Shown here piece by piece: positions 36,801 to 48,790 of a DNA stretch of 64,000 bases. Source of the stretch: Callipepla californica brunnescens (lineage: Eukaryota; Chordata; Aves; Galliformes; Odontophoridae); NCBI GenBank assembly GCA_023055505.1, contig JALIRH010000094.1, positions 554,578 through 618,577 of the forward strand, in the 5' to 3' direction. How positions within the stretch are numbered: position 1 is the stretch's first letter; each line of letters opens with the position of its first letter. Made by a program: the position numbers and the translations under genes. The notes beneath the pieces are model-generated. The model saw only the letters and a program-made list of their open reading frames with translations. It was not told where the DNA came from and did no database searches.

Positions 36801-39246
36801 CTGAAGCTGGTTTAAGAGCATGTTTGCACATTTTTTTCCCCTCTATCCAGTATATTCTAGTTTCTTATTGAACACAAAACTATTCCATAAAGGATCTATT
36901 TCACTGTGATCTTCTTTGACTCTTAAGGTTACTTCATGAACTGATCTGGAAAAACAAAAACCTATTGTCATCTCTATTCAACATCATTGAGTTACAATGC
37001 AGCCCTAATAAAAGTTCAGGCCCTAGGAACAGTATAAAAACATAAAGAATAAACAAAAATCTCTGTATGAGATGTGGTATGATTCAGGAAACTGGGAGAA
37101 TTGCATATCTACTTAATTGTGTAGCACTTGGGATGCATGCATGAAAGTGCTGTTTCGTGCCTCAAAGAACTTTTACCTTCTGTCTGACAAGTTTCTTGAA
37201 GCAGAGCAAGTCTCTTACCATATTACTGAGTGCAGCCACAGACAACAGAACACCTGTCTTACTCAAAAACCTCTATTGGAGCTACCTCCAGTGCCAATAT
37301 TATCTCCCATTTTCTGTCAGGGAAATATTAGTTATGAAGTCCTTTGGACAGCCTTTCCTTTATGATCCCAATATAGACCATGATCGTAATGGATGGGAAT
37401 AATAGGATAACCCTCCATGTGCAAAGAAATCATATGAAGAACATCTGAGATCTTCCTTCCCAATCCCTAGTAAGGAAGCAACCTGAGATAACGCCATATA
37501 TGCTGATATAAAATAACATTTCCTTCCTACGTTAGGCTCTATGGACATGCAAATACATGCTAGAAAACTAGTGCTATAGTCTGATACAGTCAATTTAAAC
37601 AACAGGCTGGGGCTCACCATAGCTCCGCCACAAAGGAAACAGCCAGAAGGAAAGGAAACAATGCAATTTCCTCCTAGTGCTGCCTGAATTCTATTTGGAA
37701 TTTTTTTCCACTCCTTCTTGCAAGGTAGGTAGTACTCAGAGCCACAGTCACACAGATCATTCCATACTGCCTTGCAGCCCTCCGTACAGCAGTCAGGGAT
37801 GTGCTCAGAGGGGTGAACTACATTTCAAGGAACCTTTTTGTTATATTGCCACTTCTGCTACCATGTCTCGCTGAGCTGGTGAGCTTTTGGTGAGAAGTGG
37901 CCTTGCAAGAAACTGCCATTCACTGGAAGGTGTGAATTCCTCTTTTTATTAAAAAAAATGTCAAAAGATTTTCCATAAAATCCTTCAGTTCTACCTATCA
38001 AAATCATAGGCCTCCAGCATCAGAATCTCAGTGATAGTGGGGCAAATCTCATGATTTCTGTGAAGACTGGAAATGAAATTCTGTGCTGCAAAAAAGAAAT
38101 CAATATCAAAGATACAGGAATGATGAGTAAACAGTGTATCAGCTTTGAGTAGAGATTACCAATACTGCTTGGGATGAAGAAATATCAGTGGGAAATACAG
38201 GGCAGTACTCTTCTAAGCATTCTTGGTGGATACCAAGTACAAACCTCACACTGAAAGAAAACCTTACTGATGCTGTCCTAGAATACACATTTAAACAGAT
38301 TGATGGCAGACTATTTAACCTGAGAATCTTGCTAATGTTTCCAAGGTCCTCTTTCATGTAACTCATATAGCTGAAAATATTTAGTCATGCTCCTTATAAA
38401 TATTCTCATCTTTTATACACATCACATGAAATGTGGTTCAACAAAATGTCATGTTATCCATGAACTCCATAGTTTGGGGTTAATCTTTGGTGAAATGACA
38501 AAATATTTTACTTTTCTGCAGAGGAATTGCAGCTCATGACATCCCAGCTTTGTGCTTACATTACTTGCAGCATTCAGTGTGGATCACAAATATCATCCTC
38601 TGAAAAGTACATTTTTCCCTTTCAAACCTGTCTTGAGGTGTTAATGAAATGTAAGGAATAGAATTACTTCCCTACATCTATGAGCATGAAAGGACCAAAC
38701 AAGAGGTTCCCAATAATGAAAGTAGTGAACATCAGATCTGCTGCTGGACTTAGTGCAGCTCTGCACTTGCACTTGCAAAATTTAACTGAGATCATAATTC
38801 TGTCTTGTTGTTTTATCATATAAAAACTGACTGCTGTTCTAGATTAATGTCTGAACGCTTAAGCCAATTTTCCTCTAATTATGTGGGTTAAAAAAAAAAA
38901 AAGAAGAATGAAATGGATAGTGCTTGCTTGATGTATTTTTTTTAGTTTAATTGAAACTTTTTTCCTTGTGAGTGCAGAGAGAACAGGTGCCTAATGAGAG
39001 TGCATGATAATTCTTGCACAGATATAATTAAGGAGGAAGATCAATGAAAATTTCTCCTTGCTGGATTGCTGCCATTTTGGGAGTAGGGATTTGGGAATAT
39101 AGAATATAAAATATAGAAATTCTCTCCCTAGTGATGTTTTGGGAAAATGATTTCACTGGATTTATCTTTGCAGTGGCCACATCACTCTTGAAGAGTACTG
39201 GACAGCATTTTAGGGGAAAAATATAATATTGTGTATACAGTACTTC

Positions 39247-39270
39247 TTTTTTTTTTCTTTTTTTTTTTCC
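39247..39270. repeat. T-rich run
   Basis: Runs of about T10 and T12 separated by one C, followed by CCC. Confidence 0.85.
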
Positions 39271-41501
39271 CTAAAAGTAAATTCTGAAGGCAACTGTTAG
39301 CTCTTTCAAGATCATCTGGGATGTTTAAAGAGGTATTATTGTATTCCTGGAACAATTAATGGGTCAGAGAGTTTGGTCTTGTTTGAGAAGCTGCTGTATG
39401 GCCTGTGAATCTGGCACCTATGCATGCATGTGAATAATGCAAATGAGAAATACAGATTATCACCCTTCAGTGACGAACTGAAACACAGGAGAACAGTACA
39501 CTATTCTGTGACTTTCTGTGCTGGACATCTCACTTTTAGGGTGCAGCTAGCACAAAAAGATCACACAGATAACCTCTGAAAGTAGACAGTTACATGTCTT
39601 TTTTCTTTCCTTTTTTTGTGATATATACTACACAGTTCAGACCTTCTGATAATGCTGTAATGAAAAGAAAGCTCACTGAAGAATGCGAGACAGGATACTG
39701 AAAAACAATACGTGATCAAAGGATTAACTTTGTGTTAGATCATGCTATCATAGCCAAAGTAATGGTACATGTTCATACGGTGGTGATCTACCTACAGCAC
39801 ATTTGTATACCTTGTGTGTCTTGAATGACATACATAAAAATACATGATTACCAGCTGCCAAAGTCTTACCTTCCTAATACATCTTCTGAATGCAGCTTCC
39901 TTGGAAAGTGCTATAGCGCTTCTGGTAATGACACCACAGTGTCCGAAATTGCACTTTACCATAATGATCCAGGTAATGAAGGCTGAATTACAGCAAAAAT
40001 CTTGGAGAAGTGCTTATGATATTGTCTACACATGGCAAATGTGTTCTTCCTGATTAATGCTCTTATAGTAAAACAGTGTGATGATGAGGCCATTAATTTT
40101 AAAACTCCTAAAGTAAAAAGCCAGCTGATTGAATGATGCTCTGTGACATCATTTGTTAATGTCTTTTCCTCAGAGGAAAAAGAACCACTGAAACTGTAGC
40201 AGAACTCTTAAACTAAAAAGGTACTATTTCATGAACAAAATAGAACGTAATGGTGTACATCAAAACCAGCACTGCATCATTACTGAATATACGTTCTGCT
40301 ATAAAAAAGCAGTGTTGAGGACAGTACTGGTACTTAACATTCTTAAACATCTCATCAAATAATTCATATTAACTGCTGCATGCATTTTTTTGCTAGCTAT
40401 TAACAATATATTTACAAGGAACGTAGGAAGAATGAATGTGAAAAATGTGAGATTTGTATTAAGAAGTGTATGCATAAACAATGTAAATGTCATCTCACAA
40501 CTTTTTTCAGCTTGATTCCCTCGTGCGACACCTATATTGAAGCAGAGTAGTAAAGCAGTGGGCTAGAAGACCTGCCATTTTACAGACATTACAGTAGCAA
40601 GTTATCTTTAACTATAAAGATACATTGCTATTCTTGCTAATCGCTCATGGTTTTATTTTTCCTGTACCTTTGCAAACTTTCATTATAGGATGACATAATC
40701 AACTTGATTATCCCACATGAGTTGTATAGAAAGACCAAGGATATAGCTAAATATTTAGAACATTTCTGAGGTAGTTGAAGATCTTATGGAAAAATAGAAG
40801 CCAGTATGTTTGGTTTATTTTTCTGCTGAATCATTTCTATCCTCCAAGGGTGTAAGGATGTTGTTGCCTTTGTTGTTCCTATCTCCTTCTGTTGATGCAT
40901 CAACTGCTCCAAAAGAAGCATGGGTGATAAGTGTTGAAGTAAACTAGATTCACCTGTCTGATATTCCATGCTAAGCACTGAGCAGTTTATAAACTCTGTG
41001 TTATCCTAAATAAAAGGAAGCAAACACTTTTTACCCAAATTTATCCTGAGATAAGTTGCTCAGAGGAGATCTGTGGAAACTTCACAGGGGAAGAAGTTAT
41101 GCATTTCCTCAGCCAGGCAGGTTGATTTCAATTACCTCTGATACTACTAACAACCCCATAAGTGGAAAAGGAAGATTTCTCTGCTAGTCTGCACTTAAAA
41201 AGTGAATGAAAGTCATGTTCAGTTGCTCTGCTTTCTAATGTTTCACAAAAATCCTTAACAGGCACGTTATCAATCCTGATGATATCTGTTTGCAGAACAT
41301 AGCAACGAGAAAATATGTGCATAGTGAGAGTGATCGAGGCACATCTGGATGTTAATGCTGTTGTTGCCACTGAGTAAGGGTGTGATACGACTTTTTGGTG
41401 TTGACTAGAAAAGTCTAACAAATACTTAAAGAACTGGGCTGCATTCCTAGCACTGAAAAAAACGGTGCCTACAATTGGTCCCATTCAGCTTCTAGTATTT
41501 C

Positions 41502-41577
41502 TCTCCTTTTCCTCCCTCCCTCCCTCCCTTCCTTCCAAACTTCCAAACTTCCTTCCTTACTTTTTTTCTTTTTTTTA
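41502..41577. repeat. (TCCC)n/(TTCC)n pyrimidine-rich tract
   Basis: About 75 bases, nearly all pyrimidine on the + strand: CTCC and TCCC units, then TTCC units, two CAAACTTC interruptions and a T-rich end. The minus strand reads as a purine tract, which accounts for the odd Lys/Gly-rich open frame at 41492..41743. Confidence 0.88.
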
Positions 41578-42001
41578 ATGTTTGCTGTAAGTGACTTGAC
41601 TGAGAAGGCAGGAACTTGTACAGAAGAAAATGTAAAGGAATTAACATGCAGGTAAGGAATGCTGTGAGGAAGTCTTGCAGCAGTTTGCTCAGCAAGACTA
41701 GAGACTGAAATAATCTGTTTTTAGCATTGCTGTTTTTTGTCAAGCTGGAGTAGGAACTGTGGAAATGATCACTTTGACAAAAGTAAGAAAACTTGATTGT
41801 TGTCTTTGCACTGATGCCAACTGTATTGTAAATTCAGTTAATGAGCTCCTGTAGAGGAAAGTGAAGGAAATATGTTTCATTTTATTTTCCATAGTGAATA
41901 CTATGTGATCATTCTAGCTCCCACTTAAATTGTTGGTGTGTTTTGGAAGAGGAGGTAGTTTTTGGCTCTCTGTTTTTTTCTGCAGTTACTTTTTAAGAAA
42001 T

Positions 42002-42030
42002 AATGGAAAGGGGAAATGGAAAGGGGAAAT
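42002..42030 (+). repeat. 13-bp tandem duplication
   Basis: AATGGAAAGGGGA is present twice in perfect tandem and a third copy has begun. Confidence 0.88.
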
Positions 42031-42794
42031 GCAAACAATAAAAGAAACAAAAACAGTATAAAGATTTAGATGGAACATTTCAGTTATATCCCTGAGAAAG
42101 CAATCTTTAGAAACCTGCAGAGGTAAATCCAGATTTAAAAAATAAAAAGAGTGTTTCAATTCGTCTATTTGCAAGCTTAAGTTTTGAGAATTAGTTTCTC
42201 AAAGTTAAGTGGACTTGAGAATGTAAGTGTAAAAGGTTTAGTTTCTGACCTCTTGTTTATTTGGTCCAGCTAATGGAACTTGAATTTGACTCTGAGACCA
42301 AGTATATGTTAACTAGTCTCCTGAGGACTCTCTGTCTGGTCCCATTCCCCCATTAAGGTGGCTAAATTTCCATTTCTCACTTGTTTTATTCAAAGTTCCC
42401 TAAAAGCTGTGGTTATCCTAATGATTCAAACTGTCATTTCCAGGACCATGGTAACCAGTACTGTCTGGAGAACAGTTTTGTACCCTTTATAAAGGGCAGG
42501 AAACAGGCAGGAAAAAAACAACAAAAACTGCCATTGCCACCATCTCCTAATCATGAAGCCACATGATTCAGAGGTGAACATATGAACCGTGCCTTACCTT
42601 TATTCCCTGATACGACTAACATGTTCTTTTCCATGGCCTACAGCAACCTGCTCATGTCTGCAGTTTTTCAGCAGCTGACCTTGTCATGCACAGGCAGTCT
42701 TGTCTCCCTCTCATCTGACTTGTTCCTCTTCACTTCTGGGCAACACAGACCCCGGGTAATCCTACCGTTTCCAGGGGGAGGTACAGTGTAATGC

Positions 42795-42811
42795 TTTTTT
42801 TTTTTTTTTTT
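42795..42811. repeat. Poly(T) run
   Basis: Seventeen consecutive T; no retroposon body recognised beside it. Confidence 0.9.
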
Positions 42812-43663
42812 CTCCACTTATTTGGATGAGTATAGGAGAAATATGTAGTTAATAGACTCTGATGAAAAGAGTAATTGATTTGAACTGAAGTACTGAAGTT
42901 GATCATAGGTAAGCTGATGAGCTTGCAGGAAGACTTGTAGTCAAAACACTCTGGGGATGGTAGAGAAAACAGAATTTCACAAAAGGAAACTGGAATTTGA
43001 CCTTTCAGTCATATTTTATTAGAGTATTTCATACAGGTAGATGCATGTCAGAACACTATCTACTCTTATGTCAGTCTGCTGGGTTGCTGCCAGTGTCCAC
43101 AAGGAGCTCCGTCACAGTCAGGGAAGTTGACAGGGGCCTCTGGGAATACTTGAAGACCTAAGTAAAAGTGCATTTCTTCTAGAAAAGTGAAGCATGCTGA
43201 TAGCAGTAACATGCTCATTTGCTAGTTTAATTATTTCTTGCCCTATTCATATGAAATACAAATGAAAGAACTGGCAAACAGAAGGCAGCACTAAAACTGA
43301 AGGCATGTTCAGCATGACTGTCATAATTTATTTGAAGGGAGATTATTAAAAATATTTGGAAGCATTCCTTCTTGGAAAACAGCAGACCAGGAAAGTGTCC
43401 TAATAGCTTAACAGAAACCAAGAAGGCATGCAAGCCCACAGCTCACACTCATTCCCAGCTTCAGCCTTTTAGGTTCCTTCTACTCCCCCAGAAGGAAGTT
43501 CAAAAGCTAGTTACTGTAAGCAGCTAGATTCAATTGATCATCTATTCAATCATAACGCTGGATGTTCCTTCGAGCTTGTCACTAAAATACTACAAGGGAT
43601 CAGAGCCATGTCACTGCAGTTTAGGAACATAAATAGCATACTTCAGTTAGCACAGTGAATGCT

Positions 43664-43886
43664 CTCTGATGACAGTGGAATGGCACGGAGCTGTGTCATG
43701 GAGGGTCAGGTGGAGGTTAGGGAAAGGCTCTTTACCCGACTGCAGTGTGCATGGAACAGGCTGCCGAGGGCAGTGGGAATGGCCCCAAAATGTTGGAGTT
43801 CAAGGAGCATTTGGACAATTAATTTTGGGTGGTTTTCTGGAGCCAGATGCTACACTCAATTCTTGTGGGTCCCTTTCAACTCTGAT
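43664..43886 (+). mobile_element. CR1 LINE, 3' end fragment
   Basis: A CR1 3' end of the subfamily whose UTR reads TTTTGGGTGGT…GGAGCCAG. Landmarks are GTGGAATGGCACGGAGCTGT, GTCATGGAGGGTCAGGTGGA, TGGAACAGGCTGCCGAGGGC, GTTCAAGGAGCATTTGGACA, TTTTGGGTGGTTTTCTGGAG and TTGTGGGTCCCTTTCAACTC. The terminal ATTCTATG units are missing, so the copy ends a few bases short of a normal tail. Overlapping + strand frames of 77-83 codons here are CR1 by-products. Confidence 0.9.
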
Positions 43887-46800
43887 AAACACAATTATTT
43901 AGGTCAATGAATAAACTGATGAACACTAGTTATCGTGCACAGGTTGTAGAAACACTGACTACTTTAGTGATACAGTGCTCTGGAAAAGACCAGTAATCTT
44001 ATTATCTATTTGATTCCACAAAAAGCAGAACACAGTTAGCTTAGTTTCTTAAGGAAAATGAACATTTTTTCCAGTCACCTGCACTCTGAAATCTTGCAAA
44101 TGAATTCAAGAAACTTTGATGGGGATAGATTTCACAACAATATGAGTGTACAGAAGTCCTGTGGGAAATTAAAATTTGGCTGTTTGTTGGAGACACTTTC
44201 AACAAGTTTCTCCATTAATACAACATTAAAAATCAATTTCAGATACTACCCTTCCAGCTGTCCATCAGCTATCCCTCTGTAAGTAATGTGGAACCACCTT
44301 ATCTTAGTTTGATAGCATGGTGATTGAAGTAGATGTTCCAAGGATGTAAAGGGAATCTGCAGGCAGTGCTGAGTAAAGGGGAGAGGTGAGTAAAGCAAAT
44401 TACTACGGAGACATGAGTGCAGAGGCATAGAACACAAAAAACAGGCTCATTTTCTTGTTTCATGGAACTCTCTTTAAAAGTAAAATAGGTGTCAGACATA
44501 TAAAATAACAGTTAATTAAATCGTGCTCCAGTTGCAAGTCTCTCTCTCTCTCTCTCTCTCTTTCTCTAACTAGGAAGCTCTGTAGATTTTAGACTTTATT
44601 TGCATGAGTTTTTCTAACATTGTTGTATGAGAGCATTAGTTACATTACTACTTTTAATGTTATATTGCCAAATATTAACCTTTTTGAGACTAGAAAATGA
44701 AGATTTGGGGAAAGAAGCACATGTTACTGAACGGTGGTCATCCTTAGTTATAAGAAAACAACCACACCAACACAGATATATTATATTTACTCAGGTGAAG
44801 GATTAGGGTTGGTATAGGTAATCAGAGGTAAGATATCTCTTCTGGTAGCTATGTTTTATTTACTTCAGAGGACAAGAAGCTGGAGGTCCAGCCCCTCAGA
44901 CTTGTGAAGGAAAGAACAAGCTGCAGTCTATAGGCACTGCAGATAGACCCTGCTCTCAGAGAAGGCAGGACATCCAAGAAAAGCCTGTACCATGAATAAT
45001 TGAGAAGGAAACCTTGCAGACTCAAGCTTCTGTTTCTCCCAAAAGTGAATTTCACATGCTATGTTTCTGGTGGTTTTTGTTGTTGCTTTTCAGGAGGGTG
45101 AAGGAGAGGAATGGGGGTGAATCACAATATTATCACCAAAAAAAGATTTGAAAACACTGGCACTCTTTTATGTTAATTTACAGGATTTTAAAGAGTTGGT
45201 AGTAGTATCTTGACTTCTTTAGGTCCAGTGAAACTTATCACAGCCATGCAAATACATTTCCTCCAGAAAATCTCAGGATTAAATACAAATGGTTCTCATA
45301 ATTTTTAAGGAAGTGGCTTCTCGAATAGGAACACTGACAAGAGTGCTTAGCTGAGATGTGAAGAAACTAAGGATTAAGTATTGTTTTCAAACCAAATTAC
45401 TGAAAATGTTAGCTGTAATCTAAAAGAGTTTCTGTAGAGCATATTTATCCAACCCCAATGGCTATTAAAGCCTTGGTATTAACTATCATAACATGATTCA
45501 GAAAACTTAACTCTTGATCTTATGTGTGTCTGCAGTAGAAAAGTGAGCTTGTCTTAGACGTTTTAGAAGGCGCTGTCTCGTCTGGATCTTTTGCCAGAAT
45601 GTTTGTCGCACTAAAATTCATTTAATCTCCTCAATGTAAACCTCACCCACTCTCTAACCTGCTCTGCTCTGTGGAATTCAGGCATGTAAAACACTCACAA
45701 AATGAGATGTAAGAAACAGCCTTGCCTAACTTCAAGCTTTGTTTCTAGGCAATCAACACCTGGGACTTCAAGCTACTGTGACAACAATTTAAGAAATGTT
45801 CTGTCACAGAATACTAACTGTATTAGCAATCCTGACTGATGAATATCAGAAAGCACTCATTTCTCACATTTGTATTTGCTAACCTTGTGTGTGCTTTTTA
45901 TTCTTAGAAAATGCAGTATCTCATGATCCTTTAAATAACAAATGACCTTATTCTTTTTAATGGGGTCATTAAGAACTCTAACATTCTGGGTATAAATTCC
46001 TGCTACTACTGTGCACCCTCATTCGTTATTCATATGTGAATCCCTTTGGGTTCCCAATTACTATCCAGCAAGAGCAATTGGCTCTTGAAATTATTCCCAA
46101 AGGACTGACTTTGTAAAGGACACTGCAGTTTACATCTTAGTTCCCTAATTACAGACACAACGCTCAATAAACCTTGAACAACTAGTAATTGGAAGCTAAT
46201 GGTTAGTCTCATTGAATCCCTGTTGACACAGATTTTGTTGCCTGATAACTGACCACAAGTGGGTCATGTAAGAAGGCAGGAGTGAAGAAAGAGTATTAAG
46301 GTCATACTAGTGGGAATTGACTGGAAAAAGTCCCTTATGAACTGAAGGCTTAATATCCTCAGTTTGTTACAACTCAGTGCACAACATCTGAAACACCACA
46401 GGTGCTACAACAGCATCTCCCAGCTGGGGTAAGTAATAGCAGATAATATTTGTGAGGGAAGGAGGGATGGGTTTCAAAGAACTTTTTGCCCTGCTCTGTG
46501 TTCTGGTCTCTTCTCTGCAAGTGCAATATAGCCATAAAATATCTTGTGTTGATTTAGTCAAAGTCTTAGCCCTAATGCTATCTCAGAGCAAAAAGTTTTT
46601 GTTACTTTCTATGCATACTCTCCTTCCACTCCGCACTTCAGAATCAAGCCTTTTAGAACAACTAAGAGGATAATTAATATAACTTGACTTTTTCATCAAG
46701 TGCAAAGCAAAATATTTTTATCACAATATTAATGCTGTATTTAATACTACTCTTTCATTCAAATCTAGATGCAGACCTCTGACAAAGAGCATGTAACAGC

Positions 46801-47204
46801 ACACATGTTCCAGCTGACTGTATAAATTCTGTAAGACTACTTAGTAAAAATGATTGCTTGTGAAAAACATTAAGAAAGGGTTTGAATTAGAGTCATTGTG
46901 CTTTGATGATACATGCTTTTGATTATGGCAAGTAAGAACATTTGTGTGGAATTGTATTGGAACTGTTATACTACATTTATTACTTTCTTGAAACAAAACC
47001 TTTTAACTCTAAAGTGAAATCAATAATTTTGTAAAATAATCCACGATTTCCAAACTCCATCTTGCATCAGCCCTGTTACCTGTGCCATTAATACTGTCAT
47101 CATGGAATTATGACACAAGAGCCATTCTGACCCAAACAAAAAGTTTGTAGAGCCAAGCAGCCCATCTTTACTACTTGCAATTAGCAGGTTTCCGGGAAAT
47201 CACA
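43887..47204. other. Unassigned non-coding sequence, about 3.3 kb
   Basis: No gene or transposon recognised. The only simple repeat is (TC)n at 44539..44566. Confidence 0.55.
44539..44566. repeat. (TC)n dinucleotide microsatellite
   Basis: About fourteen TC units with one interruption near the right end. A likely polymorphic marker. Confidence 0.93.
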
Positions 47205-48513
47205 AGACCAACATAAGATCATGGAGCAGAACCTCCTGGTTACCATGTTCTGGCACTTCTGAGACAAAGAGGTGATCTGACACAAGCCAGCACGGCTTCA
47301 CCAAGGGCAGATCTTGCCTGATCAATCTGGTGGCCTTCTATGATGGAGTGACCACATCGGTGGACAGGGGAAGGGTGACAGATGTCATCTACCTGGACTT
47401 CTGAAAGGCCTTTGACATGGTCCCTCATCACATCCTTCCCTCTAAATTAAAGGGGTATGGATTTGAAAGATGGACTGTTTGATAGATTTGGAACTGGTTG
47501 TCTGGTCACAGCCAAAGCGTTGTGATCAAAGATTCTGTGTCTGGGTGGAGGCTGGTCACAAGTGGTGTCCCCCAAGGTCAACCTTGGGACCAATGCTCCT
47601 CACCATCTTTGTCAGTGACACAGACAATGGAACTGAGTGCACCCTCAGTAAGTTGCAGATGGCACCAAGCTGAGCGGTGCAGTAAATACATTGGAGGGAA
47701 GAGAAGCCATCCAGAAGGACCTGCATAAGCTGGAAAAGTGGACCCATGTGAGCCTAATGAGGTTCAACAAGGCCAAGTACAAGGTATTGCACTTGGGCTG
47801 GGGCAATCCAAGGTATTTATACAGACTGGGGAAGCACCCTTAGAGAGCAGCCCTGAAGTGAAGGACTTGGAGTTCCTGGTGGATGAGAAGCCAGCAGTGT
47901 GAACTTGCAGCCCAAAAGACAAACTATATCCTGGGCTGCATTAAAAAAGGGGTGGCCAGCAGGAGAGGGATTGACTATCCCCCCTACTCAGCTCTTGTGA
48001 GTACTACATCTAGGCCTGAAGTCCCCAGCACAAGAAAGATACAGAGCTCTTGGAACAGATCTAGAGGTGTACCACCAAAATGATCAGAGCGCTAGAGCAT
48101 CTCTCCTATGAAGAAAAGTTGAGGGAATTGGGTTTGTTTAGCTAGGAAAAGAGAAGGCTCCACAGAGATCTTATTGTGGCCTTCCAGTACTTGAAGGGGG
48201 TGTATAAACAGGAGGGGGAATGACAGCTTACATGAGTTGATAGTAATAGGACAAGGGGGAATGGTTTTAAACTAAGATGGGAGATTTAGGTCAGATTTTA
48301 GGAGAAAGCTTTTCACTCAGAGGGTGGTGATACACTTGAACTGGTTGCCCAGAGAGGTTGAGGATGTCCCATCCATGGAAGCATTCAAGGCAAGGCTGGA
48401 TGTGGAACTGGACAGCCTGGTTTAGTGGCCGGCCTCCTGCCCACAGCAGGGCAGTTGAAACTAGATGATCTTTGAGGTCCTTTTCAACCTAGATCATTCT
48501 ATGATTCTACGAT
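47205..48513 (+). mobile_element. CR1 LINE, about 1.3 kb, longest copy in the window
   Basis: A 5'-truncated CR1 that retains the palm and thumb of the reverse transcriptase, the ORF2 C-terminus, the 3' UTR and a tail (GATCATTCTATGATTCTACG, ending about 48513). Recognisable DNA blocks in order are CCAGCACGGCTTCACCAAGG, ATCTACCTGGACTTCTGAAA, GGTCACAAGTGGTGTCCCCC, GAGTGCACCCTCAGTAAG, GAGGTTCAACAAGGCCAAGT, AGCCAGCAGTGTGAACTTGC, GTGGCCAGCAGGAGAGGGAT, GAATGGTTTTAAACTAAG, CCCAGAGAGGTTGAGGATG and GAAACTAGATGATCTTTGAG. A full CR1 is about 4.5 kb. Stops and indels make the copy inactive. The 5' limit is approximate because the match fades near 47205. Confidence 0.94.
47270..48250 (+). pseudogene. CR1 ORF2 reverse-transcriptase remnant
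   Basis: Fragments in three frames can be read against CR1 ORF2. The first palm box reads VIYLDF, a TGA stop, then KAFDMVPHH, so the stop replaces the serine of LDFSKAFDTV. Box B reads [13 protein letters not shown] in one frame and [15 protein letters not shown] in the next, showing a one-base indel within VPQGS-LGP. After ECTLSK a further base is lost, and the catalytic box reads ADGTKLSG: the second aspartate of FADD is now glycine. Downstream are [12 protein letters not shown] and IRALEHLSYEEKLRELGLF. These losses exclude activity. Confidence 0.88.
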
Positions 48514-48526
48514 AAGCATATTCCCC

Positions 48527-48790
48527 TGCCATGTCCCCAGAATTCTCCTATCTTCCATTTCCTGATCCTCATATGGTTTTCTGAGTAACCTACTGTCTTC
48601 TGAACATTAATATCATCTTTCTATAGTGGGATACAAATATTTTATATCCAAGTGTCCTCTGGGAAGGAACTTCACAGACTCACTACCTGCTGAGTGAAAA
48701 AACACCTCCTTTTGTTTGTACTGAACACAATTCCTTTGATAGCCTGTAGGTTTTGCATTTAAATAATGTTGCCCTTAGATCCAAGGGAGC
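48527..48790 (-). repeat. Possible ancient CR1/L3-like LINE fragment, opposite strand
   Basis: Read on the + strand, GGAAGGAACTTCACAGACTC followed by ACTACCTGCTGAGTGAAAAA and CACCTCCTTTTGTTTG resembles a dispersed amniote repeat I know only by its wording. It has the layout of a minus-strand CR1-type ORF2 segment (the 'trimmed, did well … fail to' equivalent of TTCC-A-G-CTCACTACC-CTG-GTGAA-AA). It begins about 14 bp after the tail of the + strand CR1. The family name is uncertain and divergence is high. Confidence 0.35.

Larger units (their letters stand above)
30805..43663. other. Unassigned sequence, about 12.9 kb, no recognisable transposon
   Basis: The longest stretch where I see neither a gene nor an interspersed repeat. 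Simple repeats are a T/C run (39247..39270), a (TCCC)n/(TTCC)n tract (41502..41577), a 13-bp tandem (42002..42030) and T17 (42795..42811). The block at about 35380..36170 is AT-rich and rich in TAATTA/CAATTAG-like words, so it is a candidate conserved non-coding element. Open frames reach 123 codons and look like chance. Confidence 0.5.
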
